Source: GCA-002772825 sp964560655 (GTDB lineage Bacteria; Patescibacteriota; Minisyncoccia; GCA-002772825). Taken from it: a DNA stretch of 64,000 nucleotides. The stretch spans positions 38,779-102,778 of the forward strand of contig CAZLLR010000001.1 of NCBI GenBank assembly GCA_964560655.1, given 5' to 3'. The notes beneath the pieces are model-generated. The model ran no database searches. It was not told the origin of the DNA and saw only the letters and a list, made by a program, of their open reading frames with translations. The translations under genes and the position numbers were made by a program. Positions 40,303 to 48,559 of the stretch are shown piece by piece (the stretch's first letter is position 1; every line of letters starts with the position of its first letter).

Positions 40303-41180
40303 TTAATATAAATAAAAAAAGATTAATTCTAATATTTATGGCAATATTATTTGCTATATTTTTGATACCATCTTTTTCTGTAAATGCCTTTGAGTCACTT
40401 TATAAGTTCTCTCCTCCAAAAGATAGCGACTTTGATGGGTTGACTGACCAAGCTGAAATACAAAAATTTCATACAAACCCCCTTGAAGCAGACACTGATA
40501 AAGATGGCTTTATAGATGGAGCTGAAGTGCTCTCAAATACAGACCCTAACAACGCTAGTGACCCTAAAGACACTTTCTCTCTGGTAGATTATGAAGAGTA
40601 CACACAAAATTACCAAAAAGTCGTTAGCCTAACTCAATCAAAGTTTTCTGCTTCGTGGCCATGGTATATATCAAGGTCATCTGGGATCATCGCCTACATA
40701 TTACTTTTTCTCATCATCGTATCTGGCATAGGGATAAAAACAGGCTTCATTTACAAAATCACAAACCCAGACTTGTCATGGGTTATACATAGGAATATAG
40801 GTATTATTATGTCTATATCCATAATAATTCATTTTGTCTCTCTTATGTTTGATGAGTACATTAAATTCACTGTGTTAAATGTTTTATCTCCTTTTGCTCC
40901 AAAAGTAGGTGGGATCTATCTTAGTATTGGAATTATCAGCTTCTATATAATTATAGCGGCTATTGTCACATCATTTTTTTACCAACAAAAATACCCTAGG
41001 TTATGGCAAGTTGTGCATTACCTGCCATATCCAACTTTCATATTAATATTTCTTCACGGCATAATGATGGGAAGTGATTCAAACACTCTTATAATGCAAA
41101 CTGTATATTGGTCTACAGGGATAAGTTTTGTGTTACTACTCGTTTATAGGATCTCTTATATCTTCAAACCAGCAAAATAA
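40299..41180 (+). CDS. Ferric-reductase-like bis-haem membrane protein with exterior Ca-binding repeats
   Basis: A 293-residue protein from a TTG that overlaps the apbE stop (TTGA), giving a good signal peptide (residues 3-28). Then come two thrombospondin-type-3-like motifs, DSDFDGLTDQAE and DTDKDGFIDGAE, and six TM helices. Two helices carry His pairs 13-14 residues apart, H164/H178 and H240/H253, the haem-ligand pattern of ferric-reductase/YedZ/NOX domains. It would carry electrons across the membrane, fed by the FNR-like protein. The alternative start ATG at 40338 would shorten the signal peptide. Confidence 0.85.
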   Translation: MININKKRLILIFMAILFAIFLIPSFSVNAFESLYKFSPPKDSDFDGLTDQAEIQKFHTNPLEADTDKDGFIDGAEVLSNTDPNNASDPKDTFSLVDYEEYTQNYQKVVSLTQSKFSASWPWYISRSSGIIAYILLFLIIVSGIGIKTGFIYKITNPDLSWVIHRNIGIIMSISIIIHFVSLMFDEYIKFTVLNVLSPFAPKVGGIYLSIGIISFYIIIAAIVTSFFYQQKYPRLWQVVHYLPYPTFILIFLHGIMMGSDSNTLIMQTVYWSTGISFVLLLVYRISYIFKPAK

Positions 41181-41223
41181 TTCTCTTATTCCTTATATAG
41201 GAATTACTCACAAATTTACTTAA

Positions 41224-41263
41224 ACGAACGACTCATCCTCTAATTAGAGGATGAGTCGTTCGT
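41224..41263. repeat. Perfect 40-bp loopless palindrome
   Basis: Arms 41224-41243 / 41244-41263 are exact reverse complements with no spacer, 44 nt after the haem-protein stop. It probably ends that operon. The half-site GATGAGYCGTTCG recurs at 28651-28663 without its partner, and CGACTCATCC at 31385-31394. Confidence 0.85.
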
Positions 41264-41392
41264 CTTGCTTGACTTTTTAATTGTATTATGCTTCAATAGA
41301 CATATCAAATCGAGTCTGTAAGAGGAACGAAGTCGGGTTTTTATCGTACAGTATTTTAGGTTTGAACTTTATTCGCACTAGTTTTTCTTACA

Positions 41393-41593
41393 ATGAATCA
41401 AGGAACTATAGCTCGTCTCACAGATCGTGGATTTGGCTTCATAGCTCAAGAGGGAGAGGAAAAAGATGTTTTCTTTCACGCAAATGAGTTAAAGAATGCC
41501 AGCTTCGACGAACTTCGTGAAGGCGACAAAGTAACATTTGACACAGCAGAGGGTCCTAAGGGAGTCAATGCTGTTAATGTAAACAAGGCGTAA
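41393..41593 (+). CDS. Cold-shock-domain protein
   Basis: A 66-residue, single CSD protein with RNP1 (DRGFGFIAQ) and RNP2 (DVFFHANEL), a single-strand RNA/DNA chaperone. It is shorter by a few residues than CspA. The upstream 129 nt (41264-41392) lacks a -10 box near the ATG, so a long 5' leader is likely, as for many csp mRNAs. An efficient terminator follows. Confidence 0.93.
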   Translation: MNQGTIARLTDRGFGFIAQEGEEKDVFFHANELKNASFDELREGDKVTFDTAEGPKGVNAVNVNKA

Positions 41594-41602
41594 TTACGCT
41601 TT

Positions 41603-41637
41603 AACAAAAACATCCCGCCCTGCGGGGTGTTTTTGTT
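41603..41637 (+). terminator. Intrinsic terminator
   Basis: A 16-nt arm pair with one G-T wobble (41603-41618 / 41622-41637), ending TTTTTGTT. Confidence 0.92.
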
Positions 41638-41741
41638 AAGATAGTATACTTTCTACACGATTGATGTTAACATATTCTTTCAACTGGAATTTAAATATGA
41701 AGAAAAATCATCCGACTTTATCTTAAATAATAATTTTAAAA

Positions 41742-43514
41742 ATGGAAATCAGAAATATAGCTATAATAGCCCATGTAGATCATGGCAAAACGACACTTAC
41801 AGATGCCATATTGCGCCAAACAGGCGCCGTAGAAACAGGAGTAAGTATGGACAGTAACACACTCGAAAAGGAGCGTGGTATTACCATTTACTCTAAAAAT
41901 GCAGCTGTCACTTATAAAAACACTAAGATAAATATAGTTGATACACCTGGGCACGCAGATTTTGGATCAGAAGTAGAGCGTGTACTTCGTTCTATAGATT
42001 CAGTTCTTCTTATTGTCGATGCCCAAGAAGGACCTATGCCTCAGACTCGTTTTGTACTTAAGAAGTCTCTTGCTCTTGGACTCAAGCCAATACTCGTTAT
42101 AAATAAGATTGATAAACCGGCAGCAAATCCTGAAAGTGCTCACGACAAAGTATTTGAATTATTCTCTGAGCTTGGTGCGACGAACGAACAACTGGACTTC
42201 CCTGTGATATATGCCATAGGAAGAGAGGGGATAGCTAAGAAGGAAGTAACTGACGAGTCTAAGGACTTAACTCCTCTTTTGGACTTAATTTTAGAGAAAG
42301 TACCAGCTGCCTCTGGAGACGCAAGTGCTTCGTTTCTCGCTCAGCCCTTTAATCTTGCGTATGATAATTTCTTAGGCAGAATCGCTGTGATAAGAATTTA
42401 CAGTGGTAAAATAAATGCCGGTGACACTGTATATATAAAAAAAGGTGATAAATTAAATAAATATAAAATAACTAAACTCTTTGCTTTTGAAGGAGTATCT
42501 AGAGTGGAAGTAACTACGCTAGAGGCTGGCGATATAGGGATGATCGCTGGGATACCAGACGTCTACATAGGCGACACTTTAGCTGGCTCTCCAGATGTGC
42601 CACTCCTTGAAACTATTGCCGTGGATGAGCCTACTATTGAACTTACCTTTCTTATAAATAACTCTCCTTTTGCCGGACGAGAAGGAAAATTTGTAACAAG
42701 TCGCCAGATAAGAGAAAGGCTTGAGAAAGAACTTGAGGTAAATGTAGGACTAAAGGTAGATTTTGACTCTGCAAGTGGTGATCAGTTTACTGTCTATGGT
42801 AGGGGAGAGCTCCATGTCGCTATACTCCTTGAGAATATGCGTCGTGAAGGATATGAAGTCCAAGTATCTCAACCGCAAGTTATTACGAAAGAAATAGAAG
42901 GAAAACTCCACGAACCATTTGAAGAGATAGTGATAGACGTCCCAAGCGATTGCCAGGGTTCTATCATAGAAAAACTAAGCAAAAGAGGCTCAATCCTCAA
43001 AAATATGGAAATTCATGAAAGCCGAGCGATGCTTGTATTTGAAGGACCTAGCCGTGGACTCTTTGGGTATCGTAATAAGTTTGTGATAGATACAAAAGGA
43101 GAGGGGATAATGGCCACTAGGAACATCGGATATCGCCGACATGTAGGAGAGATTGCCAGACAAGAAGTCGGCTCTATGATCTCACAAGTCTCCGGTAAAA
43201 CACTAGCTTATTCTCTTGATAATCTTCAGACTCGAGGGACTCTATATGTCAAAGAAAATACCGAAGTCTATGAAGGTATGGTAATAGGAAATACTTCTAA
43301 AGGGGAGCAGATGACAGTAAACCCTATTAAAGGGAAACAGCTTACTAATATGCGCGCCTCTGGCTCTGATGACGCAGTGAAAATTGTCCCTCCGCACCTA
43401 TTGACGATAGAAACTGGACTAGAGATTATGGCTAAGGATGAATATCTTGAGGTCACACCACAAAGCGTCCGCTTAAGAAAAAAGTTTCTTAAGGAATCCG
43501 AGAGAAAGAAATAA
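41742..43514 (+). CDS. typA: Ribosome-associated GTPase TypA/BipA
   Basis: A 590-residue translational GTPase: G1 AHVDHGKTTLTDAILRQ, G2 RGITI, G3 DTPGHADFG, G4 NKIDKP, then beta-barrel domain II, EF-G-like domains III and V, and the TypA-specific C-terminal domain (ETGLEIMAKDEYLEVTPQSVRLRK). TypA binds the ribosome and supports assembly or stress translation. Both the length and the domain order are standard. Confidence 0.97.
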   Translation: MEIRNIAIIAHVDHGKTTLTDAILRQTGAVETGVSMDSNTLEKERGITIYSKNAAVTYKNTKINIVDTPGHADFGSEVERVLRSIDSVLLIVDAQEGPMPQTRFVLKKSLALGLKPILVINKIDKPAANPESAHDKVFELFSELGATNEQLDFPVIYAIGREGIAKKEVTDESKDLTPLLDLILEKVPAASGDASASFLAQPFNLAYDNFLGRIAVIRIYSGKINAGDTVYIKKGDKLNKYKITKLFAFEGVSRVEVTTLEAGDIGMIAGIPDVYIGDTLAGSPDVPLLETIAVDEPTIELTFLINNSPFAGREGKFVTSRQIRERLEKELEVNVGLKVDFDSASGDQFTVYGRGELHVAILLENMRREGYEVQVSQPQVITKEIEGKLHEPFEEIVIDVPSDCQGSIIEKLSKRGSILKNMEIHESRAMLVFEGPSRGLFGYRNKFVIDTKGEGIMATRNIGYRRHVGEIARQEVGSMISQVSGKTLAYSLDNLQTRGTLYVKENTEVYEGMVIGNTSKGEQMTVNPIKGKQLTNMRASGSDDAVKIVPPHLLTIETGLEIMAKDEYLEVTPQSVRLRKKFLKESERKK

Positions 43515-43550
43515 AAACAGAAAGTAAAAGACTCTTAATCTCTTTTTTTT

Positions 43551-43574
43551 AACCCCTATTGAAAAATAGGGGTT
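43551..43574 (+). terminator. Intrinsic terminator
   Basis: Stem AACCCCTATT / AATAGGGGTT with a 4-nt loop. A T8 run lies before it, and only ATTAAT after it. Confidence 0.75.
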
Positions 43575-43648
43575 ATTAATATATCCTAGGACTACAGTCA
43601 GCTCATTTAAAAATAGATTAATTAAATCTTATATAAAAGGAGGGTTCT

Positions 43649-44521
43649 ATGAGAAAAGTTATAGTTCGTGATCTTAATTCTTATTTTTCTTATATTAATA
43701 GTTTTCCTCTCCTCAGTAGAAGAGAAGAACTAGAACTTGCTTACAAAATAAAAAAAGGTGGAGTATTAAGTGTCGCCGCATTTGAAAAGATGGTAAATTC
43801 GAATCTTAGACTAGTTGTCAATATAGCTAAAAGATTTACAAGAGTTAGTTATCGCCTAAGCTTTAGTGATTTAATTCAGGAAGGGAATGTAGGGCTAATT
43901 TTAGCCATCAATAAATTCAAGGGAGAAAAAGGTTGTAGGTTATCTTCTTATGCTACTTACTGGATACGGCAAACTATAAGAAGTGCCCTAAGAAGAGAGT
44001 CAAATGAACTTCGCCTTCCTACTCACACTAGTGTAGATATAAGTAATTTTAGAAAAACTTCCAAGGAGCTTTCTACCAAACTAGGGCGCGAGCCATCTCT
44101 AGAAGAAATATCGGATAAGATAAAACTCACCAGGACTAAAGGGGGAGGATTAAAAAAAGTAGAAATGCTAGAAGCAATAAGCAAAAGGCATTTTTATTCT
44201 CTTAATGCTCCGGCTGTAGGGACAGATACAAACTTAATAGAGTTTATACCGAATCCTTCTAGTATAGATCCGATAAAACCAATCGAGAAAAAAACTAGAA
44301 GAAATAGACTAAGAAAGATCTTAGGTAGTGGACTTCTTACAGAAAAAGAAGTGACTATCATCAAACTTCGCTTCGGGTTTACAGGAGATCAAGATGGTCA
44401 AACTCTTGAAAAGATAGGTGACGAATTTGGTGTTACCAGAGAAAGAATACGTCAAATAATAGAAACATCTCTTTTTAAATTAAAGGAAAAGTACTCTCAA
44501 GAGCTCAAATATTTATACTAG
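43649..44521 (+). CDS. Second sigma-70 family factor
   Basis: A 290-residue sigma factor with region 1.2/2 (NSYFSYINSFPLLSRREELELAYKI; NLRLVVNIAKRF; FSDLIQEGNVGLILAINKFKGEKGCRLSSYATYWIRQTI), region 3 and region 4 (LEKIGDEFGVTRERIRQIIETSLFKL). It lacks region 1.1, so it is an alternative or group-2/3 sigma. Unlike other core genes it has a strong SD (AAAAGGAGGG, 5 nt before the ATG), the initiation style of the accessory genes; a regulatory link to them is only a hypothesis. Its stop codon enters a loopless palindromic terminator. Confidence 0.93.
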   Translation: MRKVIVRDLNSYFSYINSFPLLSRREELELAYKIKKGGVLSVAAFEKMVNSNLRLVVNIAKRFTRVSYRLSFSDLIQEGNVGLILAINKFKGEKGCRLSSYATYWIRQTIRSALRRESNELRLPTHTSVDISNFRKTSKELSTKLGREPSLEEISDKIKLTRTKGGGLKKVEMLEAISKRHFYSLNAPAVGTDTNLIEFIPNPSSIDPIKPIEKKTRRNRLRKILGSGLLTEKEVTIIKLRFGFTGDQDGQTLEKIGDEFGVTRERIRQIIETSLFKLKEKYSQELKYLY

Positions 44522-44557
44522 CCATATATAAATGATAATTATCATTTATATATGGCT
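44520..44557. terminator. 38-bp loopless palindromic terminator
   Basis: Arms 44520-44538 / 44539-44557 are perfect, with no spacer. The last two bases of the sigma-gene TAG are the first stem bases, and TTTCTTTTTT follows. It lies between convergent genes and starts within the stop codon. Confidence 0.88.
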
Positions 44558-44565
44558 TTTCTTTT

Positions 44566-45753
44566 TTAATTCCCATTCATATCAACTATCAGCCCACCCC
44601 AAGTAAAATCCTTGGCTCCCAAACCTTCACCAGTTTGCGGGTTAAAATACTCTCTAAATCCAGATTTTTTTATAAGTTCTATGGATTTCTTTTTTATATC
44701 ATCGGCTATATCAGTAAAACCATAGTTCAATAATCCTTTATGAATAATCCAATTTGTGGCAATCCATGTTGGACCACGCCAAAATCCGCTAGGGTCAAAA
44801 GACGGCTCATCGATAGATACAGTAGGTACCGAATATTCTAATTGAAATTCTTTGTTATTTAAAAGATGCTTTTCTACAAGCTCTTTCGCCTCTCCTTGAG
44901 TCAGTATATTAGCAAAGAGGGGGGAGAAAATAGCCCATGTCTTTAGTTTTATCTTTTGGTAATCTTCTCCATAAGTTGACCAGAAAAGACCATCTTCATA
45001 CATAAGAGTTCTCATTGCTTTTATTATCATCTCTCTTTTTTTATTAAAATAAGCAACGTCGTGACTATTGCCAAGCTTTTCAGCAATACTAGAGAGTGCC
45101 CGTAAATTTTCCACCATAATGACATTAAACGGTACATCTTTAACCCAAAAAAAATTCTTCATACAAAATGGTGCATCAAAGTTACATGTTTTATTTTCTT
45201 TTACCAATAGCAGTCTTTTCTCTAAGCTCTTTTCCCTGGTCTGTACAGGGGGCAGGTTGAGCAGAGTATCAAACCTTGGAGAATTATCCTCCCCGGACTC
45301 ATCTGGGTCAATAATACCGATGAGGTCATTCTCGTGCGGATCACGGTCATTTATAAGATATTTGTAGAAGTGGAATAGAGGAATATAGATACTCTTCAAG
45401 AACTCTAGGTCACTATCTTTTTGAAATATCTGCCAAGCAGCATAAGCAAGCATTGGCGGCTGAGTAATACTACTTGTGCCGTCTTTTCCCCAATCAAAGT
45501 TTATAACATCCTTCTTTTCCCAGTAGATCATATGTGGCACCATGCCATTGTTAAACTGTTTAGAAATAATAGAGAGGAGTTCTTTTTTAGCATCTTCTAC
45601 ATTAAAATGGCTTAGAATTATAGCGTGGAAACATGAGTCCCAAAGCCATTGGTATGGGTATGTTATAGGAGAGGGAACAGTGTATTGGTGTTCTCCGGAG
45701 GTTCTCCTATTCTTCAGCATAAGGTCCAGTACCGACTTTTTAATATCATCCAT
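44566..45753 (-). CDS. GH63/MGH1-like (alpha/alpha)6 glycosidase
   Basis: A 395-residue protein with typical GH63/mannosylglycerate-hydrolase-like motifs: TYPYQWLWDSCFHAIILSHF near the start, QPPMLAYAAWQIF, FWRGPTWIATNWIIHKGL, and TGEGLGAKDFTWGGLI at the end. The enzyme would hydrolyse an alpha-glycoside, possibly of a compatible solute or storage glycan. No signal peptide is seen, so it is cytosolic. A second six-hairpin glycosidase lies at 48560-49741. Confidence 0.85.
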   Translation of the reverse strand: MDDIKKSVLDLMLKNRRTSGEHQYTVPSPITYPYQWLWDSCFHAIILSHFNVEDAKKELLSIISKQFNNGMVPHMIYWEKKDVINFDWGKDGTSSITQPPMLAYAAWQIFQKDSDLEFLKSIYIPLFHFYKYLINDRDPHENDLIGIIDPDESGEDNSPRFDTLLNLPPVQTREKSLEKRLLLVKENKTCNFDAPFCMKNFFWVKDVPFNVIMVENLRALSSIAEKLGNSHDVAYFNKKREMIIKAMRTLMYEDGLFWSTYGEDYQKIKLKTWAIFSPLFANILTQGEAKELVEKHLLNNKEFQLEYSVPTVSIDEPSFDPSGFWRGPTWIATNWIIHKGLLNYGFTDIADDIKKKSIELIKKSGFREYFNPQTGEGLGAKDFTWGGLIVDMNGN

Positions 45754-45764
45754 ATTTTATCTTT

Positions 45765-46592
45765 TTAATAAATTAAGACTTGAACTTCTTTTATTATTTT
45801 ACTGGCTCTTTGCCTGTTGAAGCCAAATATTCTTATAAGATCATCGGCGGTATAAGGAGCAAGGTCACGAGCTAACATCATATTATGCTTAACGAATTCT
45901 CCTTGTGCAAATTTATTTACAGCAGGTAATACTGTAATAGGGTAAAGCTTGTTCTTTAAGATAATATCTTTAAGTCCTTCTTTTGCAGGATGCCTCCAAC
46001 TCGTCATCTTAAGCCCCCTACAGCGACCGTATCTTACTGCAGTCTTAGTGAACTCAGTGTTCGTTATAAGCCACATCTTATGATTATGATGCGAGGATTC
46101 TTTTCTCTCTTTTGTATAAGCTATATCGATAAGACGCGCGTCCGCATACATTGCCACGTCAATGTGAGTCTTAATGCCCGAGCTATTGTGATACTTAGCT
46201 TCTACAAGAAAATGTTCGTCACCTTTCTCAGCCACAAGGTCCACTTCGTGAGTCACACACCTGCCTTTCATCATTTGATTTAATTTTACATCATAGTTTA
46301 AGGAGCTTATAACTACGCTTAGAAATTTTTCAAAATTAAAACCGGCAGGACCAAGCTCTGCGATACCCCTCTTGAGACTATAATTTGCCGCCACTGTAAA
46401 ATTATCTTTCATAAGATATTGCGAAGCCCTCCTAAAGATCTGACTAGTCGTCATCCCTGGCTTTACTTCACCTCCAATCCTAGAACAGACATTTTCTACT
46501 AAATCACCGGGGGCACCAGCCTTCTTCAAAGAAAGACAAAACTTATTCTTACTGAAAGGCTCTTTTTCTCCCGATGCTTTTATAATTTCCAT
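45765..46592 (-). CDS. ATP-cone plus PD-(D/E)XK nuclease-like protein
   Basis: A 275-residue protein. Residues 1-90 resemble an ATP-cone (IIKASGEKEPFSKNKFCLSLKKAG), the nucleotide-sensing domain of ribonucleotide reductases and NrdR. A restriction-endonuclease-like core follows with VTHEVDLVAEKGDEHFLVEAKYHN, matching an E...D-x(n)-ExK site. The C-terminus has a helical segment (APYTADDLIRIFGFNRQRASKII) like a helix-hairpin-helix. A nucleotide-controlled DNA-cleaving role is inferred. TATAAT (46604-46599, minus) ends 6 nt before the ATG at 46592, which is preferred over 46616. Confidence 0.82.
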   Translation of the reverse strand: MEIIKASGEKEPFSKNKFCLSLKKAGAPGDLVENVCSRIGGEVKPGMTTSQIFRRASQYLMKDNFTVAANYSLKRGIAELGPAGFNFEKFLSVVISSLNYDVKLNQMMKGRCVTHEVDLVAEKGDEHFLVEAKYHNSSGIKTHIDVAMYADARLIDIAYTKERKESSHHNHKMWLITNTEFTKTAVRYGRCRGLKMTSWRHPAKEGLKDIILKNKLYPITVLPAVNKFAQGEFVKHNMMLARDLAPYTADDLIRIFGFNRQRASKIIKEVQVLIY

Positions 46593-46650
46593 AATTAGAT
46601 TATATACCAATTTCAAGTATTAATAAATTTGACATGTTAAGAAAGTTATT

Positions 46651-46687
46651 AAAAAATACCCGAAATGTCGGATATTTTTTCTTTTTT
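46651..46687. terminator. Bidirectional terminator
   Basis: Arms AAAAAATACCCGA / TCGGATATTTTTT (46651-46663, 46668-46680) with one mismatch. It ends the cyclophilin gene leftward. Confidence 0.85.
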
Positions 46688-46707
46688 AATCTCCCAGATT
46701 GTAAATA

Positions 46708-47331
46708 TTATTCTTTTACTACAACTTCACTTATCACAATAGATTCAACAGGTATATCTCTTTCTGCTGTCTCTACTTTAGCTATAGCATCAACCACCTC
46801 CATACCACTTATAACCTTCCCAAAGACAGGGTGCTTACTTGCCATAGGCTCTTTATCAAAATCTAAGAAAACATTATCACCAAGATTAATAAAGAACTGA
46901 CTTCCTCCAGAGTTTGGCCCACTATTTGCCATAGATATAGTTCCTCGTAGATTTGAAAGTCCTTCTACAAATTCATCTTCTATCGCATAACCTGGCCCAC
47001 CTGTACCATATTTTGAATTATCTTCTTCTTTAGAGTTGGGGTCTCCACCCTGTATCATGAAGTCGCTTATAACTCTATGGAATTTTGTTTTATTATAAAA
47101 ACCTTCTTTAGAAAGCTTCAAGAAATTACCTGCTGTTACTGGCATCTTGTCTACAAAAAGTTCTATCCCTATGTCACCTTTATTTGTCTTAAGTATTATT
47201 GTTGGATTATTCATTTTTTCTTTTTCTATTGTTATATTATCATCCTGTGTATTTGGAAAGGCGTATATCCAAGCCAAAACACCTACTATAATAATTGCTA
47301 TTGCTATTAATAATGTTTTTGTACTATTCAT
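46708..47331 (-). CDS. Membrane-anchored cyclophilin-type peptidyl-prolyl isomerase
   Basis: A 207-residue protein: TM anchor (residues 5-25), then a cyclophilin domain with FHRVISDFMIQGGDP, GTISMANSGPNSGGSQFFI (catalytic and binding residues) and HPVFGKVISGMEVVDAI. It speeds folding at proline bonds, here at the outer face of the membrane. The length is normal for a bacterial cyclophilin plus anchor. Confidence 0.95.
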   Translation of the reverse strand: MNSTKTLLIAIAIIIVGVLAWIYAFPNTQDDNITIEKEKMNNPTIILKTNKGDIGIELFVDKMPVTAGNFLKLSKEGFYNKTKFHRVISDFMIQGGDPNSKEEDNSKYGTGGPGYAIEDEFVEGLSNLRGTISMANSGPNSGGSQFFINLGDNVFLDFDKEPMASKHPVFGKVISGMEVVDAIAKVETAERDIPVESIVISEVVVKE

Positions 47332-47411
47332 ATAAAGTTAACTGTTATGCTTTTAATTTCCGTCTATATCTAGTATATTATAAGTATTATCAATTAAATT
47401 TCAAATAAGCT

Positions 47412-47987
47412 ATGGGTAAAATAAATAAAAACTATATATACATCGCTATTGTCGTATTAATAATTGCCGGGCTGTATATAACAAAGACAAAAAATAAAGA
47501 TGTATCACTTGAAGTTATCGACGATAATTCCAGCTTCGGTAATATTGAAGACCAAGACTTAACAGCTAATTTACTGGAAAGTGCCACAGAAAAGACGGCG
47601 AAGATGATGACTCTTGAGATCTATCTTCCTAATTCCAATATGATTATTAATACTGAAGATAGTTGCAAAGAAGTCTTTCCTGTAAAACGTACTGTTACAG
47701 AAACAATCGCCCCAGCCAGGGCTTCCCTTAAAGAACTCTTCAGGGGGCCGACAAAGGAAGAGGAAAAACTAGGTTTCAGCACCTCTCTCTCTAAAGACAT
47801 AAAAATCCAAAAATTAACCATAGAAGAAGGAGTAGCAATAGTGGATATTAATACTTTAAATACAGGAGAAGTTGAGATGTGTGACGTAAAACAGGCTTAC
47901 AAAGAACTCTCAGAGACGCTAAAACAATTTCCAACAGTAGATGAAGTTTCCATCTCGATCAATGATGAAGATACGAAATCATTTTAA
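47412..47987 (+). CDS. Membrane-anchored GerMN-domain protein
   Basis: A 191-residue protein: TM helix (residues 7-25), a 40-residue linker and one GerMN domain (VKRTVTETIAPARASLKELFRGPTKEEEKLGF, VAIVDINTLNTG). GerMN domains occur in exported or envelope proteins of spore formers and non-spore-formers. The role is unknown outside germination proteins. It is followed 22 nt on by a strong bidirectional terminator. Confidence 0.88.
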   Translation: MGKINKNYIYIAIVVLIIAGLYITKTKNKDVSLEVIDDNSSFGNIEDQDLTANLLESATEKTAKMMTLEIYLPNSNMIINTEDSCKEVFPVKRTVTETIAPARASLKELFRGPTKEEEKLGFSTSLSKDIKIQKLTIEEGVAIVDINTLNTGEVEMCDVKQAYKELSETLKQFPTVDEVSISINDEDTKSF

Positions 47988-48009
47988 GCTTATCTTCTAT
48001 AAATTTTAT

Positions 48010-48043
48010 AAAAAATATCTCGTCATAAGACGAGATATTTTTT
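48010..48043. terminator. Bidirectional terminator
   Basis: A perfect 15-bp stem (48010-48024 / 48029-48043) with a 4-nt loop, flanked by A and T runs, between convergent genes. Confidence 0.93.
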
Positions 48044-48061
48044 ATAGAAACAAGAATTGAT

Positions 48062-48364
48062 TTAACCCCTCTTCTTAAGCCAGCAATTCCTACATGTTAC
48101 AGGAGTACCTTCTCTTGGTTCAAAAGGAAGCTGATTAATAGCGCCTCCACAGTCACTACAGGTCCAATTGCCTTCAATCATTTTTTTTGGAGATAGATCC
48201 TTTTTACCTGCTCCAGCACTATGGCAATCTTTACAAGTGAGTTGAGCTAACCTTGAAGGATCTGGGTCAAACGGAAGCTGGTTAATCTCTCCTCCACACT
48301 TACCACATTTCCAGTTTCCTTGAAACATTTTTCTAGGAGAATCATCAAATTTTCCAAACGCCAT
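48062..48364 (-). CDS. Tandem zinc-ribbon protein
   Basis: A 100-residue protein made of two copies of a 45-residue unit: NWKCGKCGGEINQLPFDP...LTCKDCHSAG and NWTCSDCGGAINQLPFEP...VTCRNCWLKK. Each has two CxxC pairs, so two zinc ribbons are expected. Each unit is preceded by (S/D)-P-(R/K)KM. The domain duplication is clear. It may bind RNA, DNA or protein; no enzymatic motif is seen. Confidence 0.85.
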   Translation of the reverse strand: MAFGKFDDSPRKMFQGNWKCGKCGGEINQLPFDPDPSRLAQLTCKDCHSAGAGKKDLSPKKMIEGNWTCSDCGGAINQLPFEPREGTPVTCRNCWLKKRG

Positions 48365-48423
48365 ACTAAATACTATTTTTCTTAATTTAAATAAAACGAC
48401 CTTTTAATTTTAAGCCTTCTTAG

Positions 48424-48469
48424 TTATTAGAATCTGTTTTTAAACTTTTCAAAAAACAGATTCTAATAA
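48424..48469. repeat. Inverted repeat with 18-bp arms
   Basis: Perfect arms 48424-48441 / 48452-48469 around a 10-nt loop, between two leftward genes. It is probably the terminator of the glycosidase gene at 48560, though there is no T tract beyond the stem; the T-rich part lies inside the arm. Confidence 0.75.
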
Positions 48470-48559
48470 GGTCTCTCGACTTATTTAAAAACAATTTTAT
48501 ATCTATTGAGCAGAAAGTCAAGAAATAAGTCAATCAAACGATACTCCTTATCCTTCTGA

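Noticed and set aside
41281..41487. ORF overlapping the cold-shock gene in another frame
   Set aside because: The cold-shock domain in the other frame is unmistakable; the overlap encodes a low-complexity shadow.
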